NCBI GenBank assembly: GCA_001920415.1
Contig: MNJR01000142.1
Span: 59,032 to 123,031 of the forward strand
From: Acidobacteria bacterium 13_1_20CM_3_53_8
GTDB taxonomy: Bacteria > Acidobacteriota > Blastocatellia > Pyrinomonadales > Pyrinomonadaceae
Direction of reading: 5' to 3'
DNA length: 64,000 bases
Shown: piece after piece, positions 26,263 to 35,000 of the stretch
How positions within the stretch are numbered: the first letter of the stretch is position 1
Layout: the number at the start of each line of letters is the position of its first letter
The notes under the pieces: model-generated
Told to the model about the DNA's origin: nothing
The model's database searches: none
The model's input: the letters and a program-made list of their open reading frames with translations, nothing else
Made by a program: the position numbers and the translations under genes

Positions 26263-27699
26263 CTATGCAATCCGCAAATATTCGATGACTCGTTCGATTG
26301 AGCCGTGCCATGAGCCTTGATAGTTCTGTAAAAGAATATCGGCGGTAGAAACTTCATCTTCAATAACACGCTCGCGCAAGATGTCCAGGTATTTAACTTC
26401 TTCAGGTGCGATGCGCGCTAGTCCTTCGGCGGCGAGCGCGATTATCTCTTTAGCTGAGCTTAACACATGAACGCCCGCGTGCGCGGCTTTCAGTGCTTCG
26501 CGCGCGACATGCTCTTGCAGCCTGAGCATTTCGCCTAAATTCAACTGCGGCGCGATACGCAGCGCTTCGTCCAACGAAACCGCGTCGTACATCAAACCTT
26601 TCCAGAGCGCCTGCGCGGCGAGCGCCATTTCGAGAGAACCGCCGTCCATGCTTCGCAACTCAAGATGCTGCTTGACGCGCGCTTCCGTGAAGATGGTCGT
26701 CAGGTGATCCGTCCAGTCATGAAAAACAGGCTCAACGGCTCCCGCTCCTTCTAAGAAATTCCGAAAGGTTAAGCCTCCTTCGACCGGAAGGTAATTCCCG
26801 TTCCGTCTAGTGAAAATCATAGGCACATCGAGCGCGTATTCTACGAAACTTGCGTACGAGAATTTTTCCGTGAACGCTGCGGGCGAGACATTTGAACGGT
26901 CCGGGTCGGTTTCGAGCCACGCCGCCGCGCGAGTTGATTTATAACCTGAAGGCGTGCCGTTCTCGAAAGGTGACGATGCGAAGATTGCTGTGACGATTGG
27001 AGCCAGACGATTGCCCAGGATGAATTTTCGTGAAAAGTCTTCTTCCGAGCCGTAGTCCAGATTGACCTGAACGGCGCAGGTGCGGCACATCATATCCCAC
27101 GCGCGCATCCCACGCGCCGCAAGATATGGGCGCATCAAAGTGTAGCGACTTTTCGGATACCAGTTCTGCTCTTCTATAGTCCTGATGGGATCAAATCCTG
27201 CGGCGATAAAGACGAAACTATTTTCGATAGCAATCTCACGAAGGCTGGCAAGATGCGTGCGCGTGTTACGCTCAATCTCGAAAAGATGCGCGTGCGGCTC
27301 GCCTGAAAATTCTATCTGCCCGCCCGGCTCGACCGTAACGCGCTCGCCCGCGCCTGCGCGCGTCTCAACTATCACGTCGTCTTCAAATTGAAAATCTTCA
27401 GTTGACCGCGATAATCCCGCCAGCATTGCTTGAACCTGTCCGGCGTCGAGTCGCGCGAAATTGCGCGCATCGTAGCCGAACATTTCATACTCAAGCCCAC
27501 ACTTCCAATCCGCTTCAGGCTTCGCACCCTTCATCAGGTGCGACACGAAGAGCGGCGTGGAATCAGCATTCACCCTTAAGTCTTCGGGCGCACAGCCATT
27601 TGACTGATGAGCGCCTTCGGTTTCGAGCGCAAAGCTTTCGGCGGTCGCGCAAAGCTTCGTGTCGAAATTCTTTCCCGTTTGAATCAGTTGATCGCTCAT
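26263..27699 (-). CDS. egtA: Glutamate-cysteine ligase of ergothioneine synthesis
   Basis: A 478-residue protein of the GCS2/EgtA family. The start at 27699 (MSDQLIQTGKNF) overlaps the egtD stop as ATGA. Landmarks are WKCGLEYEMFGY near residue 70, VTVEPGGQIEFSGEPH (active-site region), SRYTLMRPYL, and MCRTCAVQVNLDYGSEEDF, all typical of plant/actinobacterial-type ligases. The enzyme makes gamma-glutamylcysteine, which serves as sulfur donor to EgtB in the mycobacterial-type ergothioneine pathway. No egtC (gamma-glutamyl hydrolase) is visible in the window. Confidence 0.9.
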   Translation of the reverse strand: MSDQLIQTGKNFDTKLCATAESFALETEGAHQSNGCAPEDLRVNADSTPLFVSHLMKGAKPEADWKCGLEYEMFGYDARNFARLDAGQVQAMLAGLSRSTEDFQFEDDVIVETRAGAGERVTVEPGGQIEFSGEPHAHLFEIERNTRTHLASLREIAIENSFVFIAAGFDPIRTIEEQNWYPKSRYTLMRPYLAARGMRAWDMMCRTCAVQVNLDYGSEEDFSRKFILGNRLAPIVTAIFASSPFENGTPSGYKSTRAAAWLETDPDRSNVSPAAFTEKFSYASFVEYALDVPMIFTRRNGNYLPVEGGLTFRNFLEGAGAVEPVFHDWTDHLTTIFTEARVKQHLELRSMDGGSLEMALAAQALWKGLMYDAVSLDEALRIAPQLNLGEMLRLQEHVAREALKAAHAGVHVLSSAKEIIALAAEGLARIAPEEVKYLDILRERVIEDEVSTADILLQNYQGSWHGSIERVIEYLRIA

Positions 27700-28718
27700 C
27701 TTTCGCCTGTCGCCAGAAAAAGATTGCTGCTGAACTGCTTGCGCGCGTCCATCCACGTGCGCGCTCGCTCGAATCCTGTCTCTTCGGCCAGATTAGTTAA
27801 ACCCTCAAGATCATACTTGTAAGAGTTCTCAGTGTGAATGCGCTCGCCCTCATCGAAGCGTAGTTCCAATTCCAGCGCAGGCACGCGCACCATCTGATTG
27901 CGCAAACTGATTATATAAACTTCAACGCGGCCAGTCTCTTCGTTATAGCTTGCGTGATGGCGGAACGCGCGCGGATTGAAATCAGCATCGAGTTCACGAT
28001 TGATGCGCGCAAGCTGGTTCAGATTGAATGCTGCCGTTACGCCGAGCGCGTCGTCGTAAGCCTCTTCGAGCGCCTGCGGGTTCTTCTTCAAGTCTGCGCC
28101 TAAGAGAAGCGCATCGCCCGCGCGAAGAACTCCGCGCACCGCTCTCAAAAACTCTACGGCCTCCGCCGCGTCGAAGTTGCCTATGTTCGAGCCTAAGAAT
28201 AGCGCGAGCGTTCGACATGGGCGGTCTTGCGTTTTCAGAGCATTGAGACCAGCGACGTAATCGCTCGCATAAGCTTCTATGCGAAGCTCAGGGTAAGATT
28301 GCAGCAGCACGCGCGAGCTTGTCTCAAGCGCCGAAGCGGAAATATCTATGGGCGTGTAGAGCAGATCATTCTGTCGCCTTATCAATGCTTCGATAATGCG
28401 CCGCGTCTTCGATGCGCTGCCGGAACCCATTTCAAGCAACGTGACATTTTGCCCTTCAACCGCGCTCACTATCTCGTCCGCGTAGCGCGCCAATATCTCA
28501 TTCTCTGCGCGCGTCAGATAGTATTCGGGCAACAGGCAGATGGCCTCGAAGAGTTGCGATCCCAACTCGTCGTAAAAATATTTCGGAAAAAGTTTTTTAG
28601 GCCGCGCCGTCAGTCCAGCGCGCACGTCCTCCTTGAAACTCGCGCTGAGGTCGCGGCGCAAGAGATTATGTATAGTGAGCCTGTCGGCTGCGACCGCGTC
28701 GGGTTGTGGTTGCGGCAC
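27696..28718 (-). CDS. egtD: L-histidine N-alpha-methyltransferase
   Basis: A 340-residue SAM-dependent methyltransferase of the EgtD family. It shows KKLFPKYFYDELGSQLFEAI, then YYLTRAENEIL, the SAM motif LLEMGSGSASKTRRIIEAL (near residue 95), FLGSNIGNF, and the C-terminal YKYDLEGLTNLAEETGF, all highly characteristic. It trimethylates histidine to hercynine, the first step of ergothioneine synthesis. It is the first gene of a likely minus-strand operon egtD-egtA (4-nt overlap), perhaps extending into the transporter genes. egtB faces away on the opposite strand. Confidence 0.95.
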   Translation of the reverse strand: MPQPQPDAVAADRLTIHNLLRRDLSASFKEDVRAGLTARPKKLFPKYFYDELGSQLFEAICLLPEYYLTRAENEILARYADEIVSAVEGQNVTLLEMGSGSASKTRRIIEALIRRQNDLLYTPIDISASALETSSRVLLQSYPELRIEAYASDYVAGLNALKTQDRPCRTLALFLGSNIGNFDAAEAVEFLRAVRGVLRAGDALLLGADLKKNPQALEEAYDDALGVTAAFNLNQLARINRELDADFNPRAFRHHASYNEETGRVEVYIISLRNQMVRVPALELELRFDEGERIHTENSYKYDLEGLTNLAEETGFERARTWMDARKQFSSNLFLATGER

Positions 28719-28920
28719 AAGTTTTTCCCTTCTGAGGAGTGTTTTGGAAATATACGTCCGAAGCCTTCGTGGCGGATTCGCCGCCCGGAAATTTCAGATG
28801 CCAAGATAGCGACCCTTTAATCCAGATGCGCTGCACTTGCTTAACTCAGCCGCTGCTATGATAACTTATCGCTGTTGATTATCAACTCGCGCCGAAGCCT
28901 TGAGCACAAGCAAAAGCTCA

Positions 28921-29046
28921 AATCTTTGCGAGCTTATCTTTTATCTTTGCGCCTTTGCGTGAACCTGCAACCCTTATTAATCTTAAGAGTCAAGAGAATT
29001 GCATTTTCACGCAAAGGCGCAAAGTTAAAAACTTAAGCTCGCTAAG
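28921..29046 (+). repeat. Palindromic heptad-repeat element (cgcaaag family) in the egtD-egtB divergent region
   Basis: The left arm is at 28921-28963 and the right arm at 29007-29046. It lies in the 364-nt gap 28719-29082, which must also contain the promoters of egtD and egtB. No other feature was recognised in this gap. The element lies only ~25 nt upstream of the egtB ribosome site. Confidence 0.85.
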
Positions 29047-29082
29047 GTTCATTGCGACGATATACTTTTGAAAGGCTCCTAA

Positions 29083-30378
29083 GTGGCAGACATTCGGGCA
29101 GAAGAGATTAAGAGTTTGATGAAAGACGCGCGCGCGGAGACTTTGCGGCTCTTCGATCTGGTGCGCGAGATTGATTTGCGCGAAAGCCCCGGCTTCGGTT
29201 TCCGTCCAGTCATCTGGCATCTGGCGCACATAGGAGTTTTCGAGGGCTACTGGATTCTGCAAAAGCTTTTTGGCGAAAACCCACTGGACGAGCGCTACGA
29301 CCGCATCTTCGATCCAATCAATACGCCGCGCGAGGATTCCAAAAATCTCCCGTCACGCCGCGAGATGGAAAATTATCTCACGCGTGTGCGCGAGAAAATC
29401 TTTCGCTATCTGGATGAATCTGATTTTGGCGGGGAAAACCCGCTCATGCGCGATGGCTTCATCTTCCGCATGGTGCTTGAGCACGAGTACCAGCATCAGG
29501 AGACGCTAGCTTATCTGCTGCACATGCTCTCGCCTGAGAAGAAGATCAGACCGCAGGCCAGGTCTCCTCTCAATATTCTTTCAACGCTCGCGCGCGACAT
29601 GGTGATTGTGCCCGCCGGACAATTCGAGATGGGCGCAAGAGAGGATTCTTTCGTTTACGATAACGAGCAGCCGCGACACGCGGTTGAGTTGCCCGCGTTC
29701 AAGATTGATCGCCTGCTGACGACGAACGAAGAGTACGCGCGATTTGTTGATGAAGGCGGATACGAGCGGCGCGAGTTCTGGAGCGATGAGGGCTGGCAGT
29801 GGCGCGTCAAAGAGAATTGGACTTGCCCGCTCTACTGGAAGCGCTATGGAAAAAGTTGGCGCGCTCAAACGATGTTCGATGAAGGTGAGCTTGATTCTCA
29901 GCATCCAGTCACGGGCGTAAGCTTCCACGAATCGGAAGCCTACGCGCATTTTATGAATAAGAGATTGCCTACGGAAGAGGAATGGGAAAGGGCAGCGTCG
30001 TGGGATTTTAGGAGCGAGACCAAGCATCGTTTCGCTTGGGGCGATACTGAGCCTAACTCGTTGCTCTGCAATTTCAACTTTAACTTCTGGGGCACAACCC
30101 CGGTCGGAAGTTTCCCGGCGGGCGCGAGCGCTGCGGGCTGTCTTGATATGACCGGAAACGTCTGGGAGTGGACGAGCACGCCGTTCGCTGGCTATAAAGG
30201 ATTCAAAGCTTTTCCCTATCCAGAATATTCCGAAGTCTGGTTCGACGGCGATCACCGTGTTCTGCGTGGAGGCTCCTGGGCTACGCGCGCGCCCTTGCTG
30301 CGCACGACCTTCCGAAACTTCTTCCGCCGCCAATTCAGAATCGCATTCGCAGGGATACGCTGCGCTTCGGATGCTTGA
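29083..30378 (+). CDS. egtB: Hercynine oxygenase (ergothioneine sulfoxide synthase)
   Basis: A 431-residue protein starting at GTG 29083, with AAAGG 7 nt upstream. Residues ~1-155 form a DinB-like four-helix bundle carrying the three iron-ligand histidines: H49 in IWHLAHIG, and H134 and H138 in EHEYQHQE. Residues ~175-431 are a formylglycine-generating-enzyme-like (C-type lectin) domain: GQFEMGAREDS, PVTGVSFHESEAYAHF, LPTEEEWERAA, MTGNVWEWT, VLRGGSWATR. EgtB joins a thiol donor to hercynine using Fe(II) and O2. Together with egtD and egtA it forms a three-gene core for ergothioneine synthesis. Confidence 0.95.
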   Translation: MADIRAEEIKSLMKDARAETLRLFDLVREIDLRESPGFGFRPVIWHLAHIGVFEGYWILQKLFGENPLDERYDRIFDPINTPREDSKNLPSRREMENYLTRVREKIFRYLDESDFGGENPLMRDGFIFRMVLEHEYQHQETLAYLLHMLSPEKKIRPQARSPLNILSTLARDMVIVPAGQFEMGAREDSFVYDNEQPRHAVELPAFKIDRLLTTNEEYARFVDEGGYERREFWSDEGWQWRVKENWTCPLYWKRYGKSWRAQTMFDEGELDSQHPVTGVSFHESEAYAHFMNKRLPTEEEWERAASWDFRSETKHRFAWGDTEPNSLLCNFNFNFWGTTPVGSFPAGASAAGCLDMTGNVWEWTSTPFAGYKGFKAFPYPEYSEVWFDGDHRVLRGGSWATRAPLLRTTFRNFFRRQFRIAFAGIRCASDA

Positions 30379-30417
30379 TTGCCAGATTTCTTAGCGAGCT
30401 TCGGTTTTAACTTTGCA

Positions 30418-30540
30418 GAAGAGCGGGGGCAAGCCCGCCTTCCATACCAGTGAGATTAATAATCTTGAGCTTTGGAATTTAAAGCGCTCAACTTCCATAA
30501 CCTCATAGGTTGGGAAAGCGGGCTTGCCCCCGCTCTTCCT
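30418..30540 (+). repeat. Inverted repeat with agcgggggcaagcccgc arms
   Basis: The arms at 30419-30443 and 30512-30537 are near-perfect complements. Unlike most elements here, the arms are GC-rich and not heptad-built. It lies between the convergent egtB and DinB genes and could terminate both transcripts. A part-copy of a cgcaaag-type arm (ttagcgagc...) remains just upstream at 30391. Confidence 0.8.
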
Positions 30541-30612
30541 TCCTTATTCTATTGTGCAATTCGGTATAATTTGTTATGCGGCGTTCGACTCAGCCAGCGC
30601 ATTCATTCGTCG

Positions 30613-31113
30613 CTACAGTTTGCTCTTCGTTGAAGTTATCCAGCGCGGGGCTGAATCAGTTGTCTGTCGTAAGATTAGGTTTAGCTGCGCAGTATGATGC
30701 TGAACATGTCGCATGTTATCCAGCATTAACTCGGCAATAGTCATGTCAGGCCATTCCGGCCTACAGCGTTGAGGAGCCTTCTCATCCTTGAGAGAGGCAA
30801 TCACTTCTCTACACTTATTGCGGCCATGCGTGAGATAGTTTTGAAGCTCCTCTTTCGTGTACACACGCTCTGGCATCAATCCCGCCGGGTTCATTTCATC
30901 AAGTGTGAAAGGAGCAGGCGGAGCGAACTCTTCAACCGAGTCTGATAGATAAAAATCTAGCCAGAAGAGCGTGTGATAGACTACGTACCAGAATTCCGGT
31001 TGCCGCGAGCGATCATTCCATAGCTCTTCGGGACACGCTGCGATGGCGTTTTCGAGCATGTCAATGGAAGCCCCGAACTGTCGCCAGAGGATTGTTTTCC
31101 AAGCAGTATCCAT
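30613..31113 (-). CDS. DinB-family four-helix-bundle protein
   Basis: A 166-residue DinB/YfiT-like protein. It shows WRQFGASIDMLENAI in helix 1, the ELWNDR..EFWYVVYHTLFWLDFYLS segment carrying a His (YHTLFW) and NMRHVQHHTAQLNLILRQ with the HxxxH pattern. These could form a three-His metal site as in DinB metalloenzymes. DinB proteins include mycothiol- and bacillithiol-dependent enzymes, but no thiol partner can be assigned. It faces the egtB gene and shares the DinB fold with the N-terminus of EgtB; I infer no direct functional link. Confidence 0.82.
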   Translation of the reverse strand: MDTAWKTILWRQFGASIDMLENAIAACPEELWNDRSRQPEFWYVVYHTLFWLDFYLSDSVEEFAPPAPFTLDEMNPAGLMPERVYTKEELQNYLTHGRNKCREVIASLKDEKAPQRCRPEWPDMTIAELMLDNMRHVQHHTAQLNLILRQTTDSAPRWITSTKSKL

Positions 31114-31158
31114 CTAAAGACATCGGATCATGTCAAGAATCGGTGCAAACGAAGAACT

Positions 31159-31233
31159 ATCCACGAATACACACGAAACAACACGAATAAAAACAGATTC
31201 ATCTTTCGTGTGATTTCGTGTTGTTTCGTGGAT
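31159..31233 (+). repeat. Palindromic repeat (cacgaa/ttcgtg family)
   Basis: Arms 31159-31188 and 31204-31233 pair closely (atccacgaa... with ...ttcgtggat), with a 15-nt loop. It is related to the elements at 14457 and 18300. Confidence 0.88.
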
Positions 31234-31297
31234 GGCTCTTTCTTTCATCATTATCTTGCTCCTTCACCAGCACCTATCCTTTACATGAGCCAAGAGA

Positions 31298-33070
31298 TCA
31301 AGCCGCTTCGCCACGACGGATTTTCTCAAGCCTGCGGACTCGACCAACGTAAGCCTGCGCGACTTCGGACTGAAACATCTCTCTTGTCTCCATCTCGTCA
31401 TCGGCCACAGGCTCAAGCGCTAAGTCCATGTACTCGTGGCGCAAGGGATCGTGTTTTATCTTGCGATAGATGAGGCGAAGGCGAAGATACAGAGTTATCC
31501 AGCGTATCTGCTTCCAAGCGGTTTCAATAAAATATTTCGGATAGAATTTTAGGGGCGATTCCAGGGGCTGACCAGACCTGCGCGTGCGGCGCACCTTCAG
31601 GCGAAGGAAGCCACCTTCGAGCGGGTGGATTTTCTCTATTCCTATGCAGCCTTTGAACCAGACTATTAGGAAGAGGGCTTTGCCGGGGCTGACGCCGGTT
31701 GCCATAGCGCGGCGTAGAACCGTTTCGATGTGCTCATCCGTGTAATAGGTCTCCCAAGCCTCTTGATAGACCTGCTCCCACTCATCGCGCGTCATGCGAG
31801 GATGACCTGCGACTGCGTGATTAAGATCGTACTTGTTCAAGTCCTTATCCATCCATGAGCCTGCCTCGTGCAGCTTGCGATGATCTTCAGAGCCGGGCAG
31901 CGGAGTAAGATAAAAGAATTCCAGAAGATCAACGGGCAACTCTTTCTGTATGACGCGTATGTCGTGCAGGATGGTTTCGGGCGTGTCGTTGGGAAAGCCG
32001 AGAATGTAGCCGCAGTAGGTCAACACGTGCGCCTGCTTCCAAGCCAGGAGCATCTTGCGATATTCGGTGATCTTGTTCTGCTGTTTTTTTGCGCCCAGAA
32101 GATTTTCTGGATTGATGTTCTCAAGCCCTATGAACACGCGCTTGACTCCTGCACGCGCGGCCTTCTCTATAAAATTCTGTAGACGGTGACAGAGCGTGTC
32201 CACCTGAATTATGAAATTGATTTGAAGACCTTCGACTTCGCGCAAGCGTATGAGACGGTCAAGGATTGGTTCCCAGTTCTTGTTGCGCGCGAAGTTGTCG
32301 TCTGTGATGAAGAAGCGATGAATGCCCTGCGCGACGTTGGCACGTATGATGCGCTCAATGTCATCCGGCGAGCGGTGGCGCGATTTGCGTCCCTGCACGT
32401 TGATGATAGTGCAGAACGAGCATTGATAAGGACAGCCGCGCCCTGCGTCCAAACTCGTATTCGCGCCCGCCGTGCGCATGACTCTTTCCGCCGGAAGCAG
32501 AGGCATCGCCGCGCCTTCCATGTTCGGCAGGTCGTTCATGAAATTGTAGAGCGATGGAAGTTTTTTATCCCATGCATCTTTGAGCACCTGACCCAGACGG
32601 CCTTCGGCCTCGCCTGCGAAGAGCGATATGCCCAACGCTTCGGCTCGCCGCACTTCTGGGTCGCGCTCTTTGAGCATCGCAATCGTGCCTGAGACGTGAA
32701 AGCCGCCTATGGCAACCGCTATCCCACGCTCGCGCAAAGGCGCAGCGATGTCCAACGCGCGCGGAAACTGATTAGACTGAACGCCGACCAGCATCACCAT
32801 CCCTGCATCAGCATTCTCAACGAGCGATGCTATGCGCTCCGGGCGTATGCGCGTGTTAGTTTCATCGAAAGCGTGTATGTCAATCTCAACATCCTCGCCC
32901 AGCACCTTCTGTTCCGCGCATTCAAGGGCAAGCCCGTACAGCACAGCCAAACTATTCGACGGAATCGCAGATCGAAACCACTGTATGACGTAGCCGTCGT
33001 CGTCATAGTGCGACGGCTTGATGAGCACCAGGCAGAAACGTCTTGACTTATTCTTGTTGGATTCGATCAC
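31298..33070 (-). CDS. B12-binding-domain radical SAM protein of unknown substrate
   Basis: A 590-residue protein starting at GTG 33070. Residues ~12-170 resemble a cobalamin-binding domain (LVLIKPSHYDDDGYVIQWF; AGMVMLVGVQSNQFPRAL; GGFHVSG), although the canonical DxHxxG is not obvious. Residues ~205-430 are a radical SAM core with the [4Fe-4S] ligands C213, C217 and C220 in GRGCPYQCSFCTI. A C-terminal basic region follows (~490-590). Relatives include enzymes that methylate unactivated carbons, such as those acting on hopanoids, and many uncharacterised members. No lipid or cofactor gene nearby indicates a substrate. Confidence 0.85.
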   Translation of the reverse strand: MIESNKNKSRRFCLVLIKPSHYDDDGYVIQWFRSAIPSNSLAVLYGLALECAEQKVLGEDVEIDIHAFDETNTRIRPERIASLVENADAGMVMLVGVQSNQFPRALDIAAPLRERGIAVAIGGFHVSGTIAMLKERDPEVRRAEALGISLFAGEAEGRLGQVLKDAWDKKLPSLYNFMNDLPNMEGAAMPLLPAERVMRTAGANTSLDAGRGCPYQCSFCTIINVQGRKSRHRSPDDIERIIRANVAQGIHRFFITDDNFARNKNWEPILDRLIRLREVEGLQINFIIQVDTLCHRLQNFIEKAARAGVKRVFIGLENINPENLLGAKKQQNKITEYRKMLLAWKQAHVLTYCGYILGFPNDTPETILHDIRVIQKELPVDLLEFFYLTPLPGSEDHRKLHEAGSWMDKDLNKYDLNHAVAGHPRMTRDEWEQVYQEAWETYYTDEHIETVLRRAMATGVSPGKALFLIVWFKGCIGIEKIHPLEGGFLRLKVRRTRRSGQPLESPLKFYPKYFIETAWKQIRWITLYLRLRLIYRKIKHDPLRHEYMDLALEPVADDEMETREMFQSEVAQAYVGRVRRLEKIRRGEAA

Positions 33071-33195
33071 GCTCTAACCTTTCACCGACGTGACATCGAG
33101 TAAAGCAAAGTATCTGATAGAGAAGTTTGATGTCAAACTGAAGTCAGGAAGGAAAAGCAAGGATGAGGGATGAAAGACGAGCTATTGAAGTTGAG

Positions 33196-33437
33196 CAACT
33201 CATGTTACGCAGTCAAAAGTATTAAGCCGTCGAAGACGGCGACAGCATAAAGCCCAGCCCGTCAGGGCTGGGTGAATCATGGCAATAAAGATTATCAAGC
33301 CCATGAAATGGGCGACAGAGCGCTATTAATCAAAGGGCTGTCGCTATCTTCGATAGCTCTCTCTTCGTTCTCTTACTCTAACCCAGCGCTCACGCACTGG
33401 GCTTTATGCTGTCGCCCGTTTCACGGGCTGATTATCA
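33196..33437 (+). repeat. ~245-bp multi-hairpin repeat, copy B
   Basis: It contains in order the hairpins gccgtcgaagacggc (33225-33240), cccagcccgtcagggctggg (33253-33272), cccatgaaatggg, gctatcttcgatagc (33342-33357), cccagcgctcacgcactggg (33382-33401) and gcccgtttcacgggc (33413-33428). It is the opposite orientation to copy A at 12529-12773. The rest of 33071-33457 holds only a short gatgag repeat at ~33160-33177. Confidence 0.85.
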
Positions 33438-33457
33438 CATGACCTAATCCTACATTT

Positions 33458-34945
33458 TCATCGTGGTAATGGTTGCGGAATTGAAGCTATAGCGTAGGCG
33501 AGTACGGACATGACGGCTGCGTTCTCGGCCAACTCTCTTGGATTGACTTTATCGAAGGTGTCGGCAGCCGTGTGGTGATAATCGAAGTAGGTGCGCTCGT
33601 CCTGCCAGAGCGCAAACGCTGGCACGCCTGCTTGCGAGAGCGGCGAGACATCTGCTTCGGTGTCGTCGGTCATTCGCATAAGGGGCGCGCCGGAGCTTTC
33701 CAATATGCCCGCGAGCGGCTGAAGTATCTTGATGATGTCGGGTTTCCCTGTCGCCTGAAATCCTATGGGATGGCCTGCGCCACGGTCGCTCTCGATTGCG
33801 GCGACGTGATTACTAACGTCGCCCGCATGCTCTCGCGCATAAGTGCGCCCTCCCATCAGACCGTTCTCTTCATTCATCCACGCGATGAAGCGAATAGTCC
33901 TCTTGGGGCGAAGGTGAAGCTGTTTGAGAATCTGTACGGTCTGCATAGCCATGACCACGCCAGCCCCGTCATCAATCGCGCCCGTTCCTAAATCCCACGA
34001 ATCGAGATGGCCTGAGACTATTATGATCTGCTCTGGATGCTCGCTTCCTCTCAAGTCCGCTGTGACGTTGTAGCTTTCAGCGTCCGGTAACTGCTGCGGC
34101 GTCAGGACCAGATGCATTCGCACGCTGCCCTGCGTGGTGAGATACGCCATCATCTCCGCGTCTTCGGCAGCGACAGCAGCCGCAGGGATGCGAGGCGCGT
34201 CGGCAGCGTAGCGCGTTGCGCCCGTGTGCGGAAGACGATAGCTTAGACCGCCAACCGAGCGAACCAGCGCCGCGACAGCACCGAGTCGAGCGGCTGCGCT
34301 TGGCCCCGCGCCGCGATAGACGACCGATTCGCCGTAAGCTGCGCCGCCGTAGCCTTGCGCTGCAATCTGTTCGTCGAATTTATGGTTGAATAGGACTATC
34401 TTGCCTTCAACTTTTTTACGACCAAGCGCCGTCAACTCGTCAAAATTATTTACTACGACAACCTCAGCCGTTATTCCTTCGGCTGGCGTCGCAACGCTCC
34501 CGCCGAGCGCCGTCAGCACTACCTTCTGCGTTGTGTTCGGCGCTTGCCCCGGAAATTCCAGAAGCGAGGCCGATTCTTCACCACGAACCCAATGCGGAAC
34601 CATAACCTTCTCAAGCTTCACTTCAAGACCCAGACGGCGCATTTCGCCAGCAATGTATTCAACAGCCTGTTGAGCTTGGGGCGACCCGCTCAGACGCGGG
34701 CCAATGTTATTGGTCAGGTGTGCCAACTGCTTCAGCGCGTAATCGCTCTCCAAAGCTGCCTGCTGAATCTGCTTCAACTCGCGCAGTAGCTGCGGGCTGA
34801 ACTGGCTCGGCTCTGTTTGCGTCGCCTGCTGTGCTCGTCGTTGCGCGATGAGCGACAACGGGCTTGAAGAAGCGGCAAGAGAGAGCGCGAAGATGAAGAG
34901 GAGAAGTTTCCTGTAGCTTTTAAGGCGTAGATTTTTTTTGCTCAT
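33458..34945 (-). CDS. Secreted M28-family zinc peptidase (intact)
   Basis: A 495-residue protein with a signal peptide (residues ~10-33), then an N-terminal segment and a PA-like insert (~150-300). The M28 core has all expected metal ligands: VSGHLDSWDLG (His, Asp-type region), GAIDDGAG (bridging Asp), WMNEENGLMG (Glu pair), AIESDRGAG (Asp) and YFDYHHTAADTFDKV (last His). The arrangement fits the carboxypeptidase Q/aminopeptidase-like M28 group that trims extracellular peptides. It provides a useful comparison with the broken M28 gene at 4689-6651, which lacks the last ligand. It appears monocistronic. Confidence 0.92.
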   Translation of the reverse strand: MSKKNLRLKSYRKLLLFIFALSLAASSSPLSLIAQRRAQQATQTEPSQFSPQLLRELKQIQQAALESDYALKQLAHLTNNIGPRLSGSPQAQQAVEYIAGEMRRLGLEVKLEKVMVPHWVRGEESASLLEFPGQAPNTTQKVVLTALGGSVATPAEGITAEVVVVNNFDELTALGRKKVEGKIVLFNHKFDEQIAAQGYGGAAYGESVVYRGAGPSAAARLGAVAALVRSVGGLSYRLPHTGATRYAADAPRIPAAAVAAEDAEMMAYLTTQGSVRMHLVLTPQQLPDAESYNVTADLRGSEHPEQIIIVSGHLDSWDLGTGAIDDGAGVVMAMQTVQILKQLHLRPKRTIRFIAWMNEENGLMGGRTYAREHAGDVSNHVAAIESDRGAGHPIGFQATGKPDIIKILQPLAGILESSGAPLMRMTDDTEADVSPLSQAGVPAFALWQDERTYFDYHHTAADTFDKVNPRELAENAAVMSVLAYAIASIPQPLPR

Positions 34946-35000
34946 GTTAACTTCGAGTTTATATTCAGATGATAATGTTCATCCCGGCGCGCGATGTCTA

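Noticed and set aside
29581..30333. Minus-strand 250-codon frame within egtB
   Set aside because: It is entirely antisense to the FGE-like domain of egtB, has no motif or ribosome site, and is explained by codon bias.
30570..30590. TATAAT-like box near ggtataatttg
   Set aside because: No matching -35 box, and no plus-strand gene follows; the nearby DinB gene is on the other strand and starts 500 nt away.
29083..31113. Functional link between egtB and the DinB protein based on the shared DinB fold
   Set aside because: The fold is very common, the genes are convergent, and the DinB protein lacks the FGE-like domain, so proximity alone is not evidence.
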